Shown here: one piece after another, positions 1 through 10,201 of the stretch | Layout of the letters: every line of letters starts with the position of its first letter | How positions within the stretch are numbered: the stretch's first letter is position 1 | From: Thereva unica | Taxonomy: Eukaryota > Arthropoda > Insecta > Diptera > Therevidae | DNA length: 64,000 bases | Reading direction: 5' to 3' | NCBI GenBank assembly: GCA_949987705.1 | Contig: OX465283.1 | Span: 96,335,813 to 96,399,812, forward strand | Notes under the pieces: model-generated | Seen by the model: only the letters and a program-made list of their open reading frames with translations | Databases searched by the model: none | Told to the model about the DNA's origin: nothing | Program-made: the position numbers and the translations under genes

Positions 1-372
1 TTAGAGGGCATAGAGCAAGAAATAAAGGAAGTTACTGCCCTAGTAAACGAAATTTCTGGAGATGTAACCGGACAAGAAGGTCTTGAATGGGCGGTCGGAT
101 ATGAACAATCATGGGAATCCTTAAACGATATGGACATTTTAGAATATGCTCAGAATGAATCGAGCTCAGACGAAGAAGAAGAAGTAATACCAGGCCATGT
201 AAAGCACAAGGAAGCAATTAGATGTTTCGAAATGTGTTTGCAGTGGGCTGAGGAAAATGATGAATCTGAACATCACGTTCTAATTCTATCCGAAATGAAG
301 AAACGAGCTCAAAAGGCAGAAGAAGCACACATTAAACAGAGCAAAATCACTGAATTTTTTACAGTTTTTTAG
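1..372 (+). CDS. Pogo/Tigger DDE transposase, C-terminal part (partial)
   Basis: The frame is open from base 1 to a TAG at 370-372, giving 123 visible residues; the start lies upstream of the window. The visible part is the tail after the DDE catalytic domain: an acidic stretch rich in Asp/Glu at about nt 160-185, a helical segment with a CLQWAEEN-like run, and a basic patch. The last residues include QSKITEFF, a canonical PIP box (Q-x-x-hydrophobic-x-x-F-F) for binding PCNA. C-terminal PCNA-binding motifs are known for Drosophila pogo transposase. Family assignment rests on this tail plus the Tigger-like terminus at 660. No catalytic residue can be checked here. Confidence 0.65.
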   Translation, partial: LEGIEQEIKEVTALVNEISGDVTGQEGLEWAVGYEQSWESLNDMDILEYAQNESSSDEEEEVIPGHVKHKEAIRCFEMCLQWAEENDESEHHVLILSEMKKRAQKAEEAHIKQSKITEFFTVF

Positions 373-660
373 ATTATGTATATAATTTTTCCATTTTAGA
401 TTTACATATTTTGTTTTATTACTTATGTTTTTATATAAAAATAAAGAACTTTTTATTATGTTAAAATTCATAGATTATTCGGAAAATGGATATGTTTCCC
501 CATTTAAGTTGCGAACCCAGAGATTCCCCCATTTACGCAGTATGAATCACTTTGCTGTTCAGATTAAGGAGGCATTGTTCGGATTATGGCTGCGAATTCT
601 CGTTGTTCGGATTACTGGAGGTTCGGATTAGCGCAGGTTCGCATTAAAGAGGTAATACTG
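1..660 (+). mobile_element. 3' end of a pogo/Tigger-type DNA transposon
   Basis: The window opens inside this element. It contains the end of a transposase reading frame (to 372), then about 290 bp of non-coding DNA with several near-copies of a motif like TTCGGATTA. It ends in a Tigger-like terminus whose reverse complement begins CAGTATTACCTCTTTAATGC. TA follows at 661-662, which fits the TA target duplication of the pogo/Tc1-mariner superfamily. The 5' end is outside the window, so the matching inverted repeat cannot be seen. Confidence 0.7.
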
Positions 661-1068
661 TAGTTTTATTTATTATTCTTTTAAGTTTAAGTTCTTTTCT
701 TTTAGGTTTGTTTATTCAGTTTTAATTAGTGTTTAGTTTTTGAAGTTATACTTCTTTAGGCGCGTTTTGAAAAATATTATGAGAGTGAATTTTGAGGAAA
801 TCCCAACGCAACGCGGAGGATATTGGCGAAGGGTTGGAGGCAATGGAGGCAAGCATTTCAACTTCCATTCTTCATGCGCGCTTCATGCCGGTTCACGATG
901 TCGATGGGTGAGGGGGTTTTTATGCTGAGGCTATGGAGGGAAATAAATTTCATGTTCGAATCATCAGCTAAGCGTAGGTTCGGTTGTTCGTGGGCATAAG
1001 ATTCGTAGTGTTTATTGTGTGCTGTTTGTGGGTGAGGGGTTCTACTGGAGGGAAGGCAATTTCTCTAA
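661..1068. other. Non-coding stretch, no gene seen
   Basis: No supported gene. It contains GAAGTTATACTTCTTTAGG near 742, which reappears inverted at about 3018, and the first copy of a 62-bp direct repeat (892-953). Confidence 0.5.
892..953 (+). repeat. 62-bp direct repeat, copy 1
   Basis: Matches 2032-2093 in the same orientation (starts TTCACGATGTC, contains GGCTATGGAGGGAAATAAAT) with about ten differences. Identity of the parent element is unknown. Confidence 0.6.
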
Positions 1069-1691
1069 CTCGTAGTGTAATATCATAGACTCGCCAAGTT
1101 TTTAACTTGTAAAAAGTGGCAAAATATTATATTTTAACATTTTTTACTGCACGTGTATTACCGGTGATAAGTTAGTTAGTGATCCGAGTGAATAAATTGA
1201 ATGAAATTGATAAGTTTACCAGTTTTGTTTACATTCGTGGTGTTTTTTTCGTGTTAATTTAGGGAAAAAATGTTGGATTTATGTGGCAATGAAATTAAAA
1301 GTGAATTTAAAATGGTTAAAAATTATTACAGAATAGTTATTAAAACATAAGTGCAAGTACCTTGGATAACAAAAATTTTGAACTTTTTCCTACACATTTT
1401 TCTGCTTTAATGTTTTTAAAAATGATTCTTTAACAAGCTTTAACAAATTCAACATTTTTGCCCTAAAATAACTCGACAAAACCACCGCGAATGTAAACAA
1501 AATTGGTCACCTTCACAGTTAAACCATAAAAACATATTGATTCACTCATTTTTGGAAATTGTTTTAATTCAATCACTGAAACACTAATCACTGGTAATCC
1601 AGGTGCAGAAAAAAGTGATAAAACAATATTTTACAACTTTTTATTGCAAAAATAAACTTAAAAACTTGGCTCCACTATGTTATTACACGAG
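1069..1691. mobile_element. Foldback-type MITE with long inverted arms
   Basis: About 180 bp at the left (1069-1245) is the imperfect reverse complement of 1478-1691. The outer ends read CTCGT(AGT)GTAATA and share CCAAGTTTTTAA further in. The inner ends share TTTTGTTTACATTCG and CGGTGG-like motifs. The 230-bp loop is AT-rich and non-coding. No target duplication is clear, so the superfamily is open. Confidence 0.55.
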
Positions 1692-3321
1692 AAATGTTCT
1701 CCATTCAAGCAAATGTAGGATCGGCACCGGCTGCTTCCAGGCCGGTAGCTACGATTGAATTGCTGTAGGCCCTATCAGAACCTCAAATATTGCAAATTTA
1801 AGACATGATATGAACAGCCTCAGCCAATTGAAATACTTTTGATTGCAGCGTGCTGCATTTTTATCTCATGCCCTAATTTACTGCAAGCTGCCAATTTTGA
1901 TGTTCTGATACGGCCTGCGGACGATATAAGCGGAGGGGTAGAGGCTATAAAGGGCCACCATTGCAACTCCAATCCTTTAGCTATTAAGTTTATTATTATA
2001 TGGGCATATGAAAATTCGAAGCCCAAGTCCATTCACGATGTCCATGGATGAGGAGGTTTTTACCCAGAGGCTATGGAGGGAAATAAATTACATATCCTAG
2101 TTTTCAGCTAAAGCCGGCTCTAAACGATGCTATGAGCACTTTCCAACGTTGGACGTTTGATGGTAGAACGCATTGTGTGGCCGCTACTCGAACTACGAAT
2201 GTCCAATGTCAAGCGTCCAACGATGTTGTTTGGACAGGTTCGGAGTGTTGTCAGTCAAACGTTGAAGCGTTGATGCTGTATTTTCCGATACATTAATGTC
2301 CTTAGTATGAAACTCTTCGTATCATATTTCAATTTCCCTAACCCACTCAATTTAATTGAGTAACAACTAAAAGAAGAAGCTGGGGAAGTGAACAGAATTT
2401 GGAAGTGACGTAATGAATCTACCCAAGGTCGATGAACCCACAGGTGAGTTACGAGAGCATACCGGCAAAATTAGTCTACGCAACGCCTGGAATTCCTCAC
2501 TGTGACAGAGGACACAGACGATGTCCTTTTGGATTACCGGAGATTAGCCGAGCAAACTGCTGCACTCCAAAGGCACGGCTAAGAGCAACGAACTTCTTAG
2601 ACTATAATGGTACGATCCTTTGATCTACTGACTACAGTGGAGGAGAAGCTAAATTCCTCAATCTGAAGCTAAGGCGGAAATGAACAAAAAAAAAGTGAGT
2701 TGGCTTAGAAGTACCAGTAATATTATCAGGTAAATAAATGCTGATCCAGCTTTGCGACGCATAGTAAGCTTAACATTCATTACGTTTTGGTAGAAAATTA
2801 GCCATTCTTAAGAGAATTTCATGAGGCATCTTAAGCCCATCTTAAGATAATTGTAATTAGGCCCAACTAGTTGGTAATTTTAGTTAGGATTAGAATACGG
2901 TATAACCGATAGCCTTGAGCGTGTCGGCATCATAATGCTTGCACCTTCCAACGCACGAAAATAGAAAGAATCCAATAAAATATTTGTGTATAAATTAAAA
3001 ATTGGTCTTAAAATCACGCCAAAGAAGTATAACTTCTAATGCGTGTACATAAGTACACACACCCACTGTTTTTCAATTTGACACATTCGAATTTTATTTA
3101 TTTGAAATAAACGAGAAGTTCCGATGTTAACCGTATATAAACTCACTCGTATATATTACAAAAAAAACTCACTCTTCGGCCATTCCATGCGTTACAGACA
3201 GGAAATTCGTACGATTTTTTGTCTAATATTGTAAAAAATTGTACAAATTTCGCTTCCATAATGTATGGAACGACCCATATATATAAACTCACTTGTTATT
3301 ACCCCACTTCTTATTTAAACT
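1692..3321. other. Non-coding stretch, no gene seen
   Basis: No supported gene. It includes the second copy of the 62-bp repeat and the right member of the inverted pair at about 3018. Confidence 0.5.
2032..2093 (+). repeat. 62-bp direct repeat, copy 2
   Basis: Direct copy of 892-953; see that entry. Confidence 0.6.
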
Positions 3322-3347
3322 CATATATAATATATATATATATATAT

Positions 3348-3399
<52 letters not shown>
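3322..3399. repeat. (TA)n microsatellite
   Basis: About 78 bp of TA dinucleotide with one CATACATA interruption. Confidence 0.95.
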
Positions 3400-3405
<6 letters not shown>

Positions 3406-4383
3406 GGTTATATAGGAAATTGTCCAAACTTTCCAATTTTGTAAAAAAAAATATTGGTTTATCACGTATTTTTTGGAGAAAAAGGTGGTTTTAGTTGAAA
3501 TTTTAGTGAAAAAATAACAAAATTTTGGTAAGATAGGACCATTGTTTTTACCGTTGTAGATAGGTGGAGGAATTCTGCGTGCACTGGTACCATAACCATG
3601 AAAATAGGTTATACGGTTACAAAAATACAGGGTGATACGTAAAACTTTAGCAAAAAAAACTTCAAAACGCCCTAGCGGCTAAACCGTTACGATTTCCCCC
3701 CCCCCCCCACCCACCCATACGATTTTTGGTTCGTCTATCCAAGACCTATCCACAGCCGGCCGCTGTTTATGTGGGACACCCTATATATATTAGATCTTTT
3801 GGGTTTTTCAGGTACTTTTAGGATTTACCTCTCTTTTACCTCCCACGGCCCCAAAAGAAGTCGTACGAGGCTCCAAGACCCCTCAATATTTTCTTAATGG
3901 TACCTACTATTAGTAAAAAATACCAGAAAAATCCCCCTTGCCTCTAAGGGGGCCAGGGGGCGGTCAGTATGGCTGCAACAGGTAAAATGCACGTCACGTG
4001 TGGTGAACGTCAGCTTCTGGCGACATCTGTGGCGAAAAATGAACTAGAAGTTTAGTTTCTGCTACCCATCCATTTCCGGTTATTTTCCCCATAAGAGTTT
4101 TAACTCCTTGTCTAGGCTCCATGGGCAGGATTTTTTCGACCAATGAAAATTGCCATTCCCATTTGCGAACTCTGGGGGCTATGTAACTCGAAGCACGGCA
4201 GGAAACTTCGCCTTTACGTCGTTTCGAGTAGAGGTAATGCTGATTGGGTTTACAATCAGCTTAGATAGGGCTTAGATAGCTAGCGAGTGTTCACCGCAGG
4301 CTCTTAATAGGTTTAGCTAGGACTTTGAATAATATTTTTTTAGAATTCTGAATTTTTTTGGAATTTCTATTTTTCTGAAAATT
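3400..4383. other. Non-coding stretch with a C13 run
   Basis: No gene seen. A run of 13 C lies at 3696-3708. ACAGGGTGATACG near 3628 and GTGGGACACCCTATA near 3771 resemble the inverted ends of a degraded insect MITE, but I could not fix boundaries. Confidence 0.4.
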
Positions 4384-4388
4384 TTGTA

Positions 4389-4862
4389 AGGGTATTCATT
4401 TCACTTCGTAAATTCTTCGTATTTGTCGTACTTGTCGTACTTCGTAGTTGTTCGTAGTTTTTGTAGTTCATTTCCATATATTTTTTAACTACGACATTTT
4501 GTGTGTAATAAGAAGCTACTGAGTTTCTAAAACGCCTTCGTAATTTTAAATTGTCGTAGTTGATGTTGACATTTGTCAGCTGTTTTGAATTATTTAATTG
4601 AATTTAATTTCTATGAATTTAAAAGATGCCTAGGGCAACATTGAGAACAGCTTTATCGATTAAAGCTTCCAATAACTTTTGTTTTTCACTTTTTCTAGGG
4701 ATTTTCTCAAAAACCAACCTATTTTGAAGGTAAAAATCACACCTTCAATATTACGAAATATGAAAAAAATGACCTACGAAAAATATTCAATGTAGTCGTT
4801 CATGTCAATTGAACTACGAAGCTACGAAACTACAAAAACTTGAAAAGTGGAATGAATACCCT
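4389..4862. mobile_element. 474-bp MITE with 5-bp target duplication
   Basis: Inverted ends AGGGTATTCATTTCACTT (left) and its near complement AAGTGGAATGAATACCCT (right) are flanked by identical TTGTA at 4384-4388 and 4863-4867. Subterminal regions are rich in repeated CTTCGTAGT / ACTACGAA motifs pointing inward from both ends. It has no coding capacity. The superfamily is not assigned. Confidence 0.75.
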
Positions 4863-5066
4863 TTGTAATTTATATTTTTCTAAAACTTGGGAGAATTTTG
4901 AAAGTTTTATTTTCCGGAAACTTAGAAAGGTTTCGTGGTTTCTATTTTTCTGAAACTTTTGGAAGGGTTTTGGAAGTTATATTTTTCTAAAAGTAGAAAA
5001 ATTTAGAGTTCATATTTGTCTGAAGTTTTAAAAATTTTCAACAGTTTAAAACAAGACTACAATTTG

Positions 5067-5160
5067 TGTTAACACTAACACGAAGATACCACATACCCTT
5101 CCACACTAACAATTGGTATTTGCGAATTTCAACCTTGGAATTTGCCAAGGTTGTATATAC
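5067..5160 (+). repeat. BEL element C 5' LTR, first part
   Basis: Begins TGTTAACACTAACACG and is broken at 5160 by gypsy A. It continues at 18390. The exact start is inferred from the TG dinucleotide because no second LTR is available for comparison. Confidence 0.5.
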
Positions 5161-5249
5161 TGTGATGATTTATGCGCCATCTGTTTGTGAAAAAGCATAC
5201 TCAACGATTGTCGTTAACAACTTCGGTTGATGTCTGAACTAATGATTTA
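5161..5249 (+). repeat. Element A 5' LTR, first part
   Basis: Matches 12917-13002 of the 3' LTR almost base for base, up to CTGAACTAATGAT, where X1 interrupts. Confidence 0.85.
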
Positions 5250-7715
5250 CATTGATTATAGAGTAATTAGATATGGACAAACATCTTTCAGGTTGTCTTG
5301 TTAGATGGCGATAGTTACACTGATTTAAGTTTTAGGGCTGCGAATTTCTGTTGTAAGCCTCTAAAATTAATGGGAATGGGTTTACAACATTAGTTTAATA
5401 ATATTAATAATAATATTTCTTTATAAGTGCATAATAATCCTAAAATAGACACATTTTTTAATTTTGTTATTTTTTAGTAATAATTGAAAAAAAGCGGGTT
5501 TGCGCCTGAATTTAAAAAAGCATTTAAAAGCACTTGACGTATGTTAGAAGAAAAGCCAAAAGTTTGGGATCTAAAAATAGATTCCTGCGCGGGTATTCCT
5601 TTTGTTTTGTTTTGGAAGGGGGTGGGTGGGCTGAAACTACGATGATTTCTTGGTCGGTGGCTGAAATTGATCAATGAATTAATGAATGGGAAGAGAGATT
5701 TAATAGGAAATTTTGCATCGCGTTTTTTTTACTTTGAGAAAAATGAAATAGGGTTTTTTTTAGCAAAAATTCAAGTTTTTGTATATTTATTTTATTATTG
5801 CTTACAGAGAAAATTTAAGCCATTTAGTTTGGGTCAATTTAAATAAATGTGTTTACTTACAATAATAGAATTATAATAAAGAATATCAGAATTATCGTTT
5901 AAAACTCTACTTCATATTTCTCAAGATTAGGTAGTCGTCAATGAAGGAAGAAAGGTTCCGATTTTGAAAGATTTTTTAAATGTTTTTATATAGGGTAATT
6001 GTTTACTTTAAATAAGCAGCAATAAAAGATTGTGCCCAATTCGAGAATGAGGTAGAGGTTGGGTGGGAGAGTTTTTTAGTCTTACAATCCAGCGTCAAAG
6101 TCGTAGTAACTGCAATAACTGCTTATTAAAGTCATAAAGTAATACTTGTAAAAAGGTGATTTTTACAAAATTTCAACAGTGAATAACTTTGTAAGGGATG
6201 ACCAAGGGCTAATTCCAAAAGAAACGTGTTCAGGTCAACCTCCCTTATTACCCCCACTCCTACCCCCTGGAAGTGGGGTGATATAGTAAATAATTATCAA
6301 AAACTGTAAGAATCTTGGTATATTATGTACATGTATATATCAAACTTATTATACAACTGGAAGCCTGCCGTGAAAACCCATAATTAGTGGCCGGTGCCTC
6401 AGCACAAAACCACACTTGTTTTGTGCGACAAAAGGATTGCAAACAAGTAGGAATTCTTGATGTTTAGGTTGTAACGGGAGCCAACATCAAATAAAAAATA
6501 GGTAAAAAAACTTTTAAGTTAAATGGTTTTATTTGAAATTATAAGCTGTACCAAAAACTAGAAAATAATAAGAACACAAACATGGACCTTTTGAGATTCT
6601 GGCGTCTGGTAAGTAGCCGTGCTGTTTTCTCATGTCGTATGCCTAGGGGCACTTTGTGGCGCTGCGTCAACGGATCAAGTAATATTCTGGGACTTTTAAC
6701 AGACTAAAATATAAACATAGGGCACATTTGAAATATATTTTTGGTGGGCTTGGAACACATTTTTCTAGACAAGTCATTCTTATTTAATTATACAGTAGTT
6801 ATGCAGGTTTTTATTCGCCGCGAGTACCTATAATTTAACCGAAAATTGAAAGGTCTTTGTAAAACAAAGGAAAGCCGCTGGAAAGGTCGTTTTATTCAAA
6901 GATCAAAGTGCGACGGACTAGAGCCACTTTCGTATAGACCCACTATTAAACATCAAATCCACTTCAGCTAGTTTATTAATAAGTTCTATAAATAGTTCGA
7001 CAATATTTTCATTCATTTTTAATATATTTTTTTTGGTTCAAGGGTAAATTTTTTTAAATGCTTGTCATTTTCTTAACAGTAGTTACTTTGCAAATCACTG
7101 AGTTGAAAAACCGCCCCTCTTCAAAACTACATACATTTTGGCAGAAAATTGAGAGTAGAGTTACGGCAACGGAAAAAGTGAAAAATTCGACCCCTAATGT
7201 AAAACTGTAAAATTAACTTACATCTCAGTTCTAAAGAACTGATTTGAGAGCTTCGTTTGTGGCTGTTCAATTAAGCTAGTATTGGATGGCGTCGAATCAC
7301 GGCGGGCGTTCCCCAAGGGTCGATTATTCTCTCACCTGATCTCTTTCTAATATTCATTAGGGATCTGCTCTCAATCCCCTCCAACCCAATTCATAGTTGT
7401 ACCTACTTCTACGCCTTCCTAAATATAAGACAAGCACGGACCAGACATTGTCGAATAGAGTGTGAACTCTCATCCCTACAAAAAATTGTACCATCCTTCT
7501 CTTTACCTCAGGGGGCAAAAAGAACCTAATAGCTGACTCATCTCTTAACATCCTAAGGTATAAATCCACCAAGGCAAATAAACATTTGCTCGCGGGCAAA
7601 TTGACGTCATGAAGAAAGTGCATATCGCAGCTATGCACATCTGAAACATCATCTTTTTACGTCATTTCCACGCCAAAAGCCTGCGAGCAAATGCCTTGGT
7701 GGATTCGTAAATGTA

Positions 7716-7895
7716 GACCCTATTTCCTATTACAATATTGTTAAATCCGATCCGAAAACGAAACAGCTTTCAAGTAAAAATTTGCCAATATTGTTAAACT
7801 TTCATGTAAAATGAATGCCAATATTGTAATAGAAAATACGATTTCGGCATTTCATTAAAAAAATATGGCAATATTGTAATAGAGAATAAGGTCCC
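7716..7895. mobile_element. Small MITE inside X1, also present in X2
   Basis: Inverted ends GACCCTATTTCCTATTACAA and TTGTAATAGAGAATAAGGTC enclose about 180 bp. The counterpart in X2 (25466-25636) has cleaner ends, GGGCCTTAGTCTCTATTACA. It was probably present in the ancestor of both X copies. Confidence 0.5.
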
Positions 7896-8682
7896 AGATC
7901 TGCGATGGAGTAATCACATATTCCAAATCGCCAAACAAGCTTATCAATGACTGAGATTTCTCAAGAGAAGCAAGCTCCTCCTTCAGCCAGCTGCCCCGAC
8001 TACAATCTACAATTCCTACATTCCGCCTTGTATTGAATTGTATTGAACGTAATTCGTATATCTGGGTAAAAGTTCTATTTCCACGGCCACACCCCATACG
8101 ACACATGACCCCAACCAAAAGTACACGAGCCACCATCGATGACATCGATACTTCGGGAGCATCCGGCTACCCAGACGCTTAGTTAGCAAAATTGTAACAT
8201 TATTAATATTAAGTAAGTCAGGTGTAAGCTTTTCTTTCATCTTTGGAAAAAATAAATTAAAGAACACAGCTTCAGTTTCGATTTAGTCTTTATCAAAATG
8301 AGTCTGGTTGTAATTACTATAATTTTTTTAATTGTCCTCTCAATTTATTTTAACTCGTCCTAAATCCTTAGCTTTTGTTGTAATAAAAAACTTTAAATTT
8401 AATTGTTTTTGACGGTTGCGTGGCGCGAACCTATATTATCCTAAAAAAAATGCAAAACGAAGAAGGTGTATTGGCGATAGCACCCTTTTGCTCCACTATA
8501 TACTCTGCAAGCCACTGTAAGAATGTAGCAGCCCTCGCTAATTTTTACCGCTTTTACCTATGTACATGCAAATTCCCAAGACTAGCCAACTCGGCCCATC
8601 CCAGGCCCACTACATACCTCCCCTTCGTTGATAAATAGAACACACAGTCGGTGTTGATGGGCGCGTTTGTCCATATCTACTA

Positions 8683-9173
8683 ACAAAGGAAGTCTCTTTG
8701 GTGTCAAACGCGCAGAGCTGGGTTACATTTTTTTCTGGTTCTTCTTATCAAAACAAAGCTAAAAATGTATATCACAACCCCTATCTTTTTGATATTTTGT
8801 TTATACCGATTTTTTAATTGTTCCAACAGAGGATTTATTGAACGTCTGATGACCTATACAAGTTGCGAATTAGGGGAATATGAATATTTTAAATCTTTAA
8901 AACGGCGATATCTCTTGAACGGCAATTCGTACGGGAAAATGTATGGTATCATTTTTTGTAGATAATCGCATGATCTACAAACTTTGTAAATAATATTTTA
9001 TGGTAGGACTTTCCGTTTAAGAGATATTAGCCAAAAACAGAATTTTCGGTATAAACAAAATATCAAAAAGATAGGGGTTGTGATATACATTTTTAGCTTT
9101 GTTTTGATAAGAAGAACCAGAAAAAAAATGTAACCCAGCTCTGCGCGTTTGACACCAAAGAGACTTCCCTTGT
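8683..9173. mobile_element. Foldback MITE with about 130-bp arms, TA duplication
   Basis: 8683-8810 is nearly a perfect reverse complement of 9046-9173; both arms start ACAA(A/G)GGAAGTCTCTTTGG from the outside. TA flanks the element at 8681-8682 and 9174-9175. The loop of about 235 bp is non-coding. The TA duplication suggests a Tc1/mariner relative. Confidence 0.75.
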
Positions 9174-9183
9174 TAGTATATAA

Positions 9184-9650
9184 CACTGGTTAACAAATTT
9201 TAAGGTTTTGTTAATCCATGAAATGAGTTGTGCTAATTGCGAAAGAATACCTCTAAACATACATTTTGATGTAAGTTTTAAGGTCGAGTTAGCTCGCGTT
9301 TTTTGTGGAATCAAATAAAAATCTTTTGACTTAAGATAACATTATATTCATAAATCACATATTATAAAATTTAAAAATGAGTTAATATATTGCTTTTCCG
9401 TTTATAAATAATATCTACAGCCTCTCTCTTCAACGTCCAGCAGTAGTCTGCTAACATAGCAGGACTCCATTTGCCCTGGTATCGCCAGCGCAATCTTAAC
9501 GTTCTTTATGATGCAATACAAGATTAAACTTGCATAACTCGATAACTCGAGCTAAGACACTTGTAATATTATAACTAATGATTAGTATTTACCAAGTACT
9601 GCCTATTTTTGTATTTCATCATTCATGGGCAAAACCATTGTTAACCAGTG
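9184..9650. mobile_element. 467-bp MITE with TAA duplication (PIF/Harbinger-like)
   Basis: Ends CACTGGTTAACAA and TTGTTAACCAGTG are perfect inverted repeats. TAA occurs at 9181-9183 and 9651-9653. Removing it and one TAA restores the right end of X1 as seen in X2. A TWA duplication is typical of PIF/Harbinger. Confidence 0.7.
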
Positions 9651-9765
9651 TAATCAATGTGATTTATGTACTAAACTAATTGGAACGCGCGATAAGTGAA
9701 GACAACTTCAAGCTTCCGGACGAAAAGAAAAGAACATACCACTAGGCTCGAGAAAAGGGACTCGA

Positions 9766-9779
9766 GAAGGTTCCAGAAG
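9766..9779 (+). promoter_or_regulatory. Heat-shock element in the LTR of A
   Basis: GAAGGTTCCAGAAG contains three perfect, alternating nGAAn units (GAA-nn-TTC-nn-GAA), the minimal consensus for heat-shock factor trimers. It lies about 25 bp upstream of the TATA box and is conserved in the 3' LTR at 18072-18085. Confidence 0.7.
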
Positions 9780-9801
9780 TTAAATAAAGGTGGAGCTTGG
9801 A

Positions 9802-9836
9802 TATAAAAGCGGCTTGCAGGCGCTGAGAGAGTCAGT
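9802..9836 (+). promoter_or_regulatory. LTR A core promoter: TATA box and initiator
   Basis: TATAAAAG at 9802-9809 is followed about 30 bp downstream by TCAGTT (from 9832), a good arthropod initiator. The same spacing occurs in the 3' LTR (18108 and 18138). Confidence 0.7.
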
Positions 9837-10091
9837 TTTGATTTGAAAGGCGATAAAAGTATTTTAAAGTGATAACAGTGAAAATGGTGATTTAAAAGTG
9901 AACTATAAAGCGATAGATAGAATTTAATAGTGCGAGTAATTAAATTGAAAGTGATTATAGTGAACTGTAAGAATTGTGTTTGTAATTAAATTGTGTTTTG
10001 GTTTGTAATAAATAAATTATTGTGTGGATAATTAAAAAGTGTATTCCTTAATTAATCCTACGAATCCGTTAAGCCGGAAAAACGTAACAAT

Positions 10092-10109
10092 TGGTGTCAG
10101 AAGTGGGAT
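10092..10109 (+). promoter_or_regulatory. Primer binding site of A (tRNA-Leu-like)
   Basis: TGGTGTCAGAAGTGGGAT begins two bases after the LTR and is complementary to the CCA end of a eukaryotic tRNA-Leu acceptor/T-arm, allowing about one mismatch. The tRNA identity is from memory of tRNA-Leu ends. Confidence 0.6.
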
Positions 10110-10201
10110 TAATTAAGAGATAAGTGAAATAGGTGAACTTGAATAATAATTGTGACTGGAATTTAAATTTTGTGCGTGAGAAATAAGGACTTATTTATAA
10201 A

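Larger units (their letters stand above)
740..3040. mobile_element. Possible non-autonomous DNA element bounded by a short inverted repeat
   Basis: GAAGTTATACTTCTTTAGGCG at the left (about 742-762) is matched inverted by CGCCAAAGAAGTATAACTTC at 3018-3037, with one or two differences. Between them there is no coding capacity, one nested foldback element (1069-1691) and a direct repeat. No target duplication was recognised, so the pair could also be two copies of a dispersed motif. Confidence 0.3.
5250..9659. mobile_element. DNA element X, copy 1 (unclassified, non-coding, about 4.4 kb)
   Basis: It is flanked by TGATTTA at 5243-5249 and 9660-9666, a 7-bp duplication inside the LTR of A. Ends read CATTGATTA...TAATCAATG. 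Further in, the left end has AGATATGGACAAAC and the right end GTTTGTCCATATCTAC (8667-8680), giving a longer inverted end that is split on the right by two MITEs. The body shares long similarity with X2 in opposite orientation. No transposase frame is visible. The 7-bp duplication would suit P-like or Dada-like elements, but no protein supports either. Confidence 0.7.
9667..10089 (+). repeat. Element A 5' LTR, second part
   Basis: Matches 17975-18385. It contains the heat-shock element, TATA box and initiator described below and ends CGTAACA, immediately before the primer site. Confidence 0.85.

Noticed and set aside
3628..3785. MITE with ACAGGGTG...CACCCTA ends
   Set aside because: Ends match over only a few bases and no duplication was seen.
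8420..8965. ORFs of 66-72 residues in X1
   Set aside because: Partly inside a hairpin MITE; no domain; absent or broken in X2.
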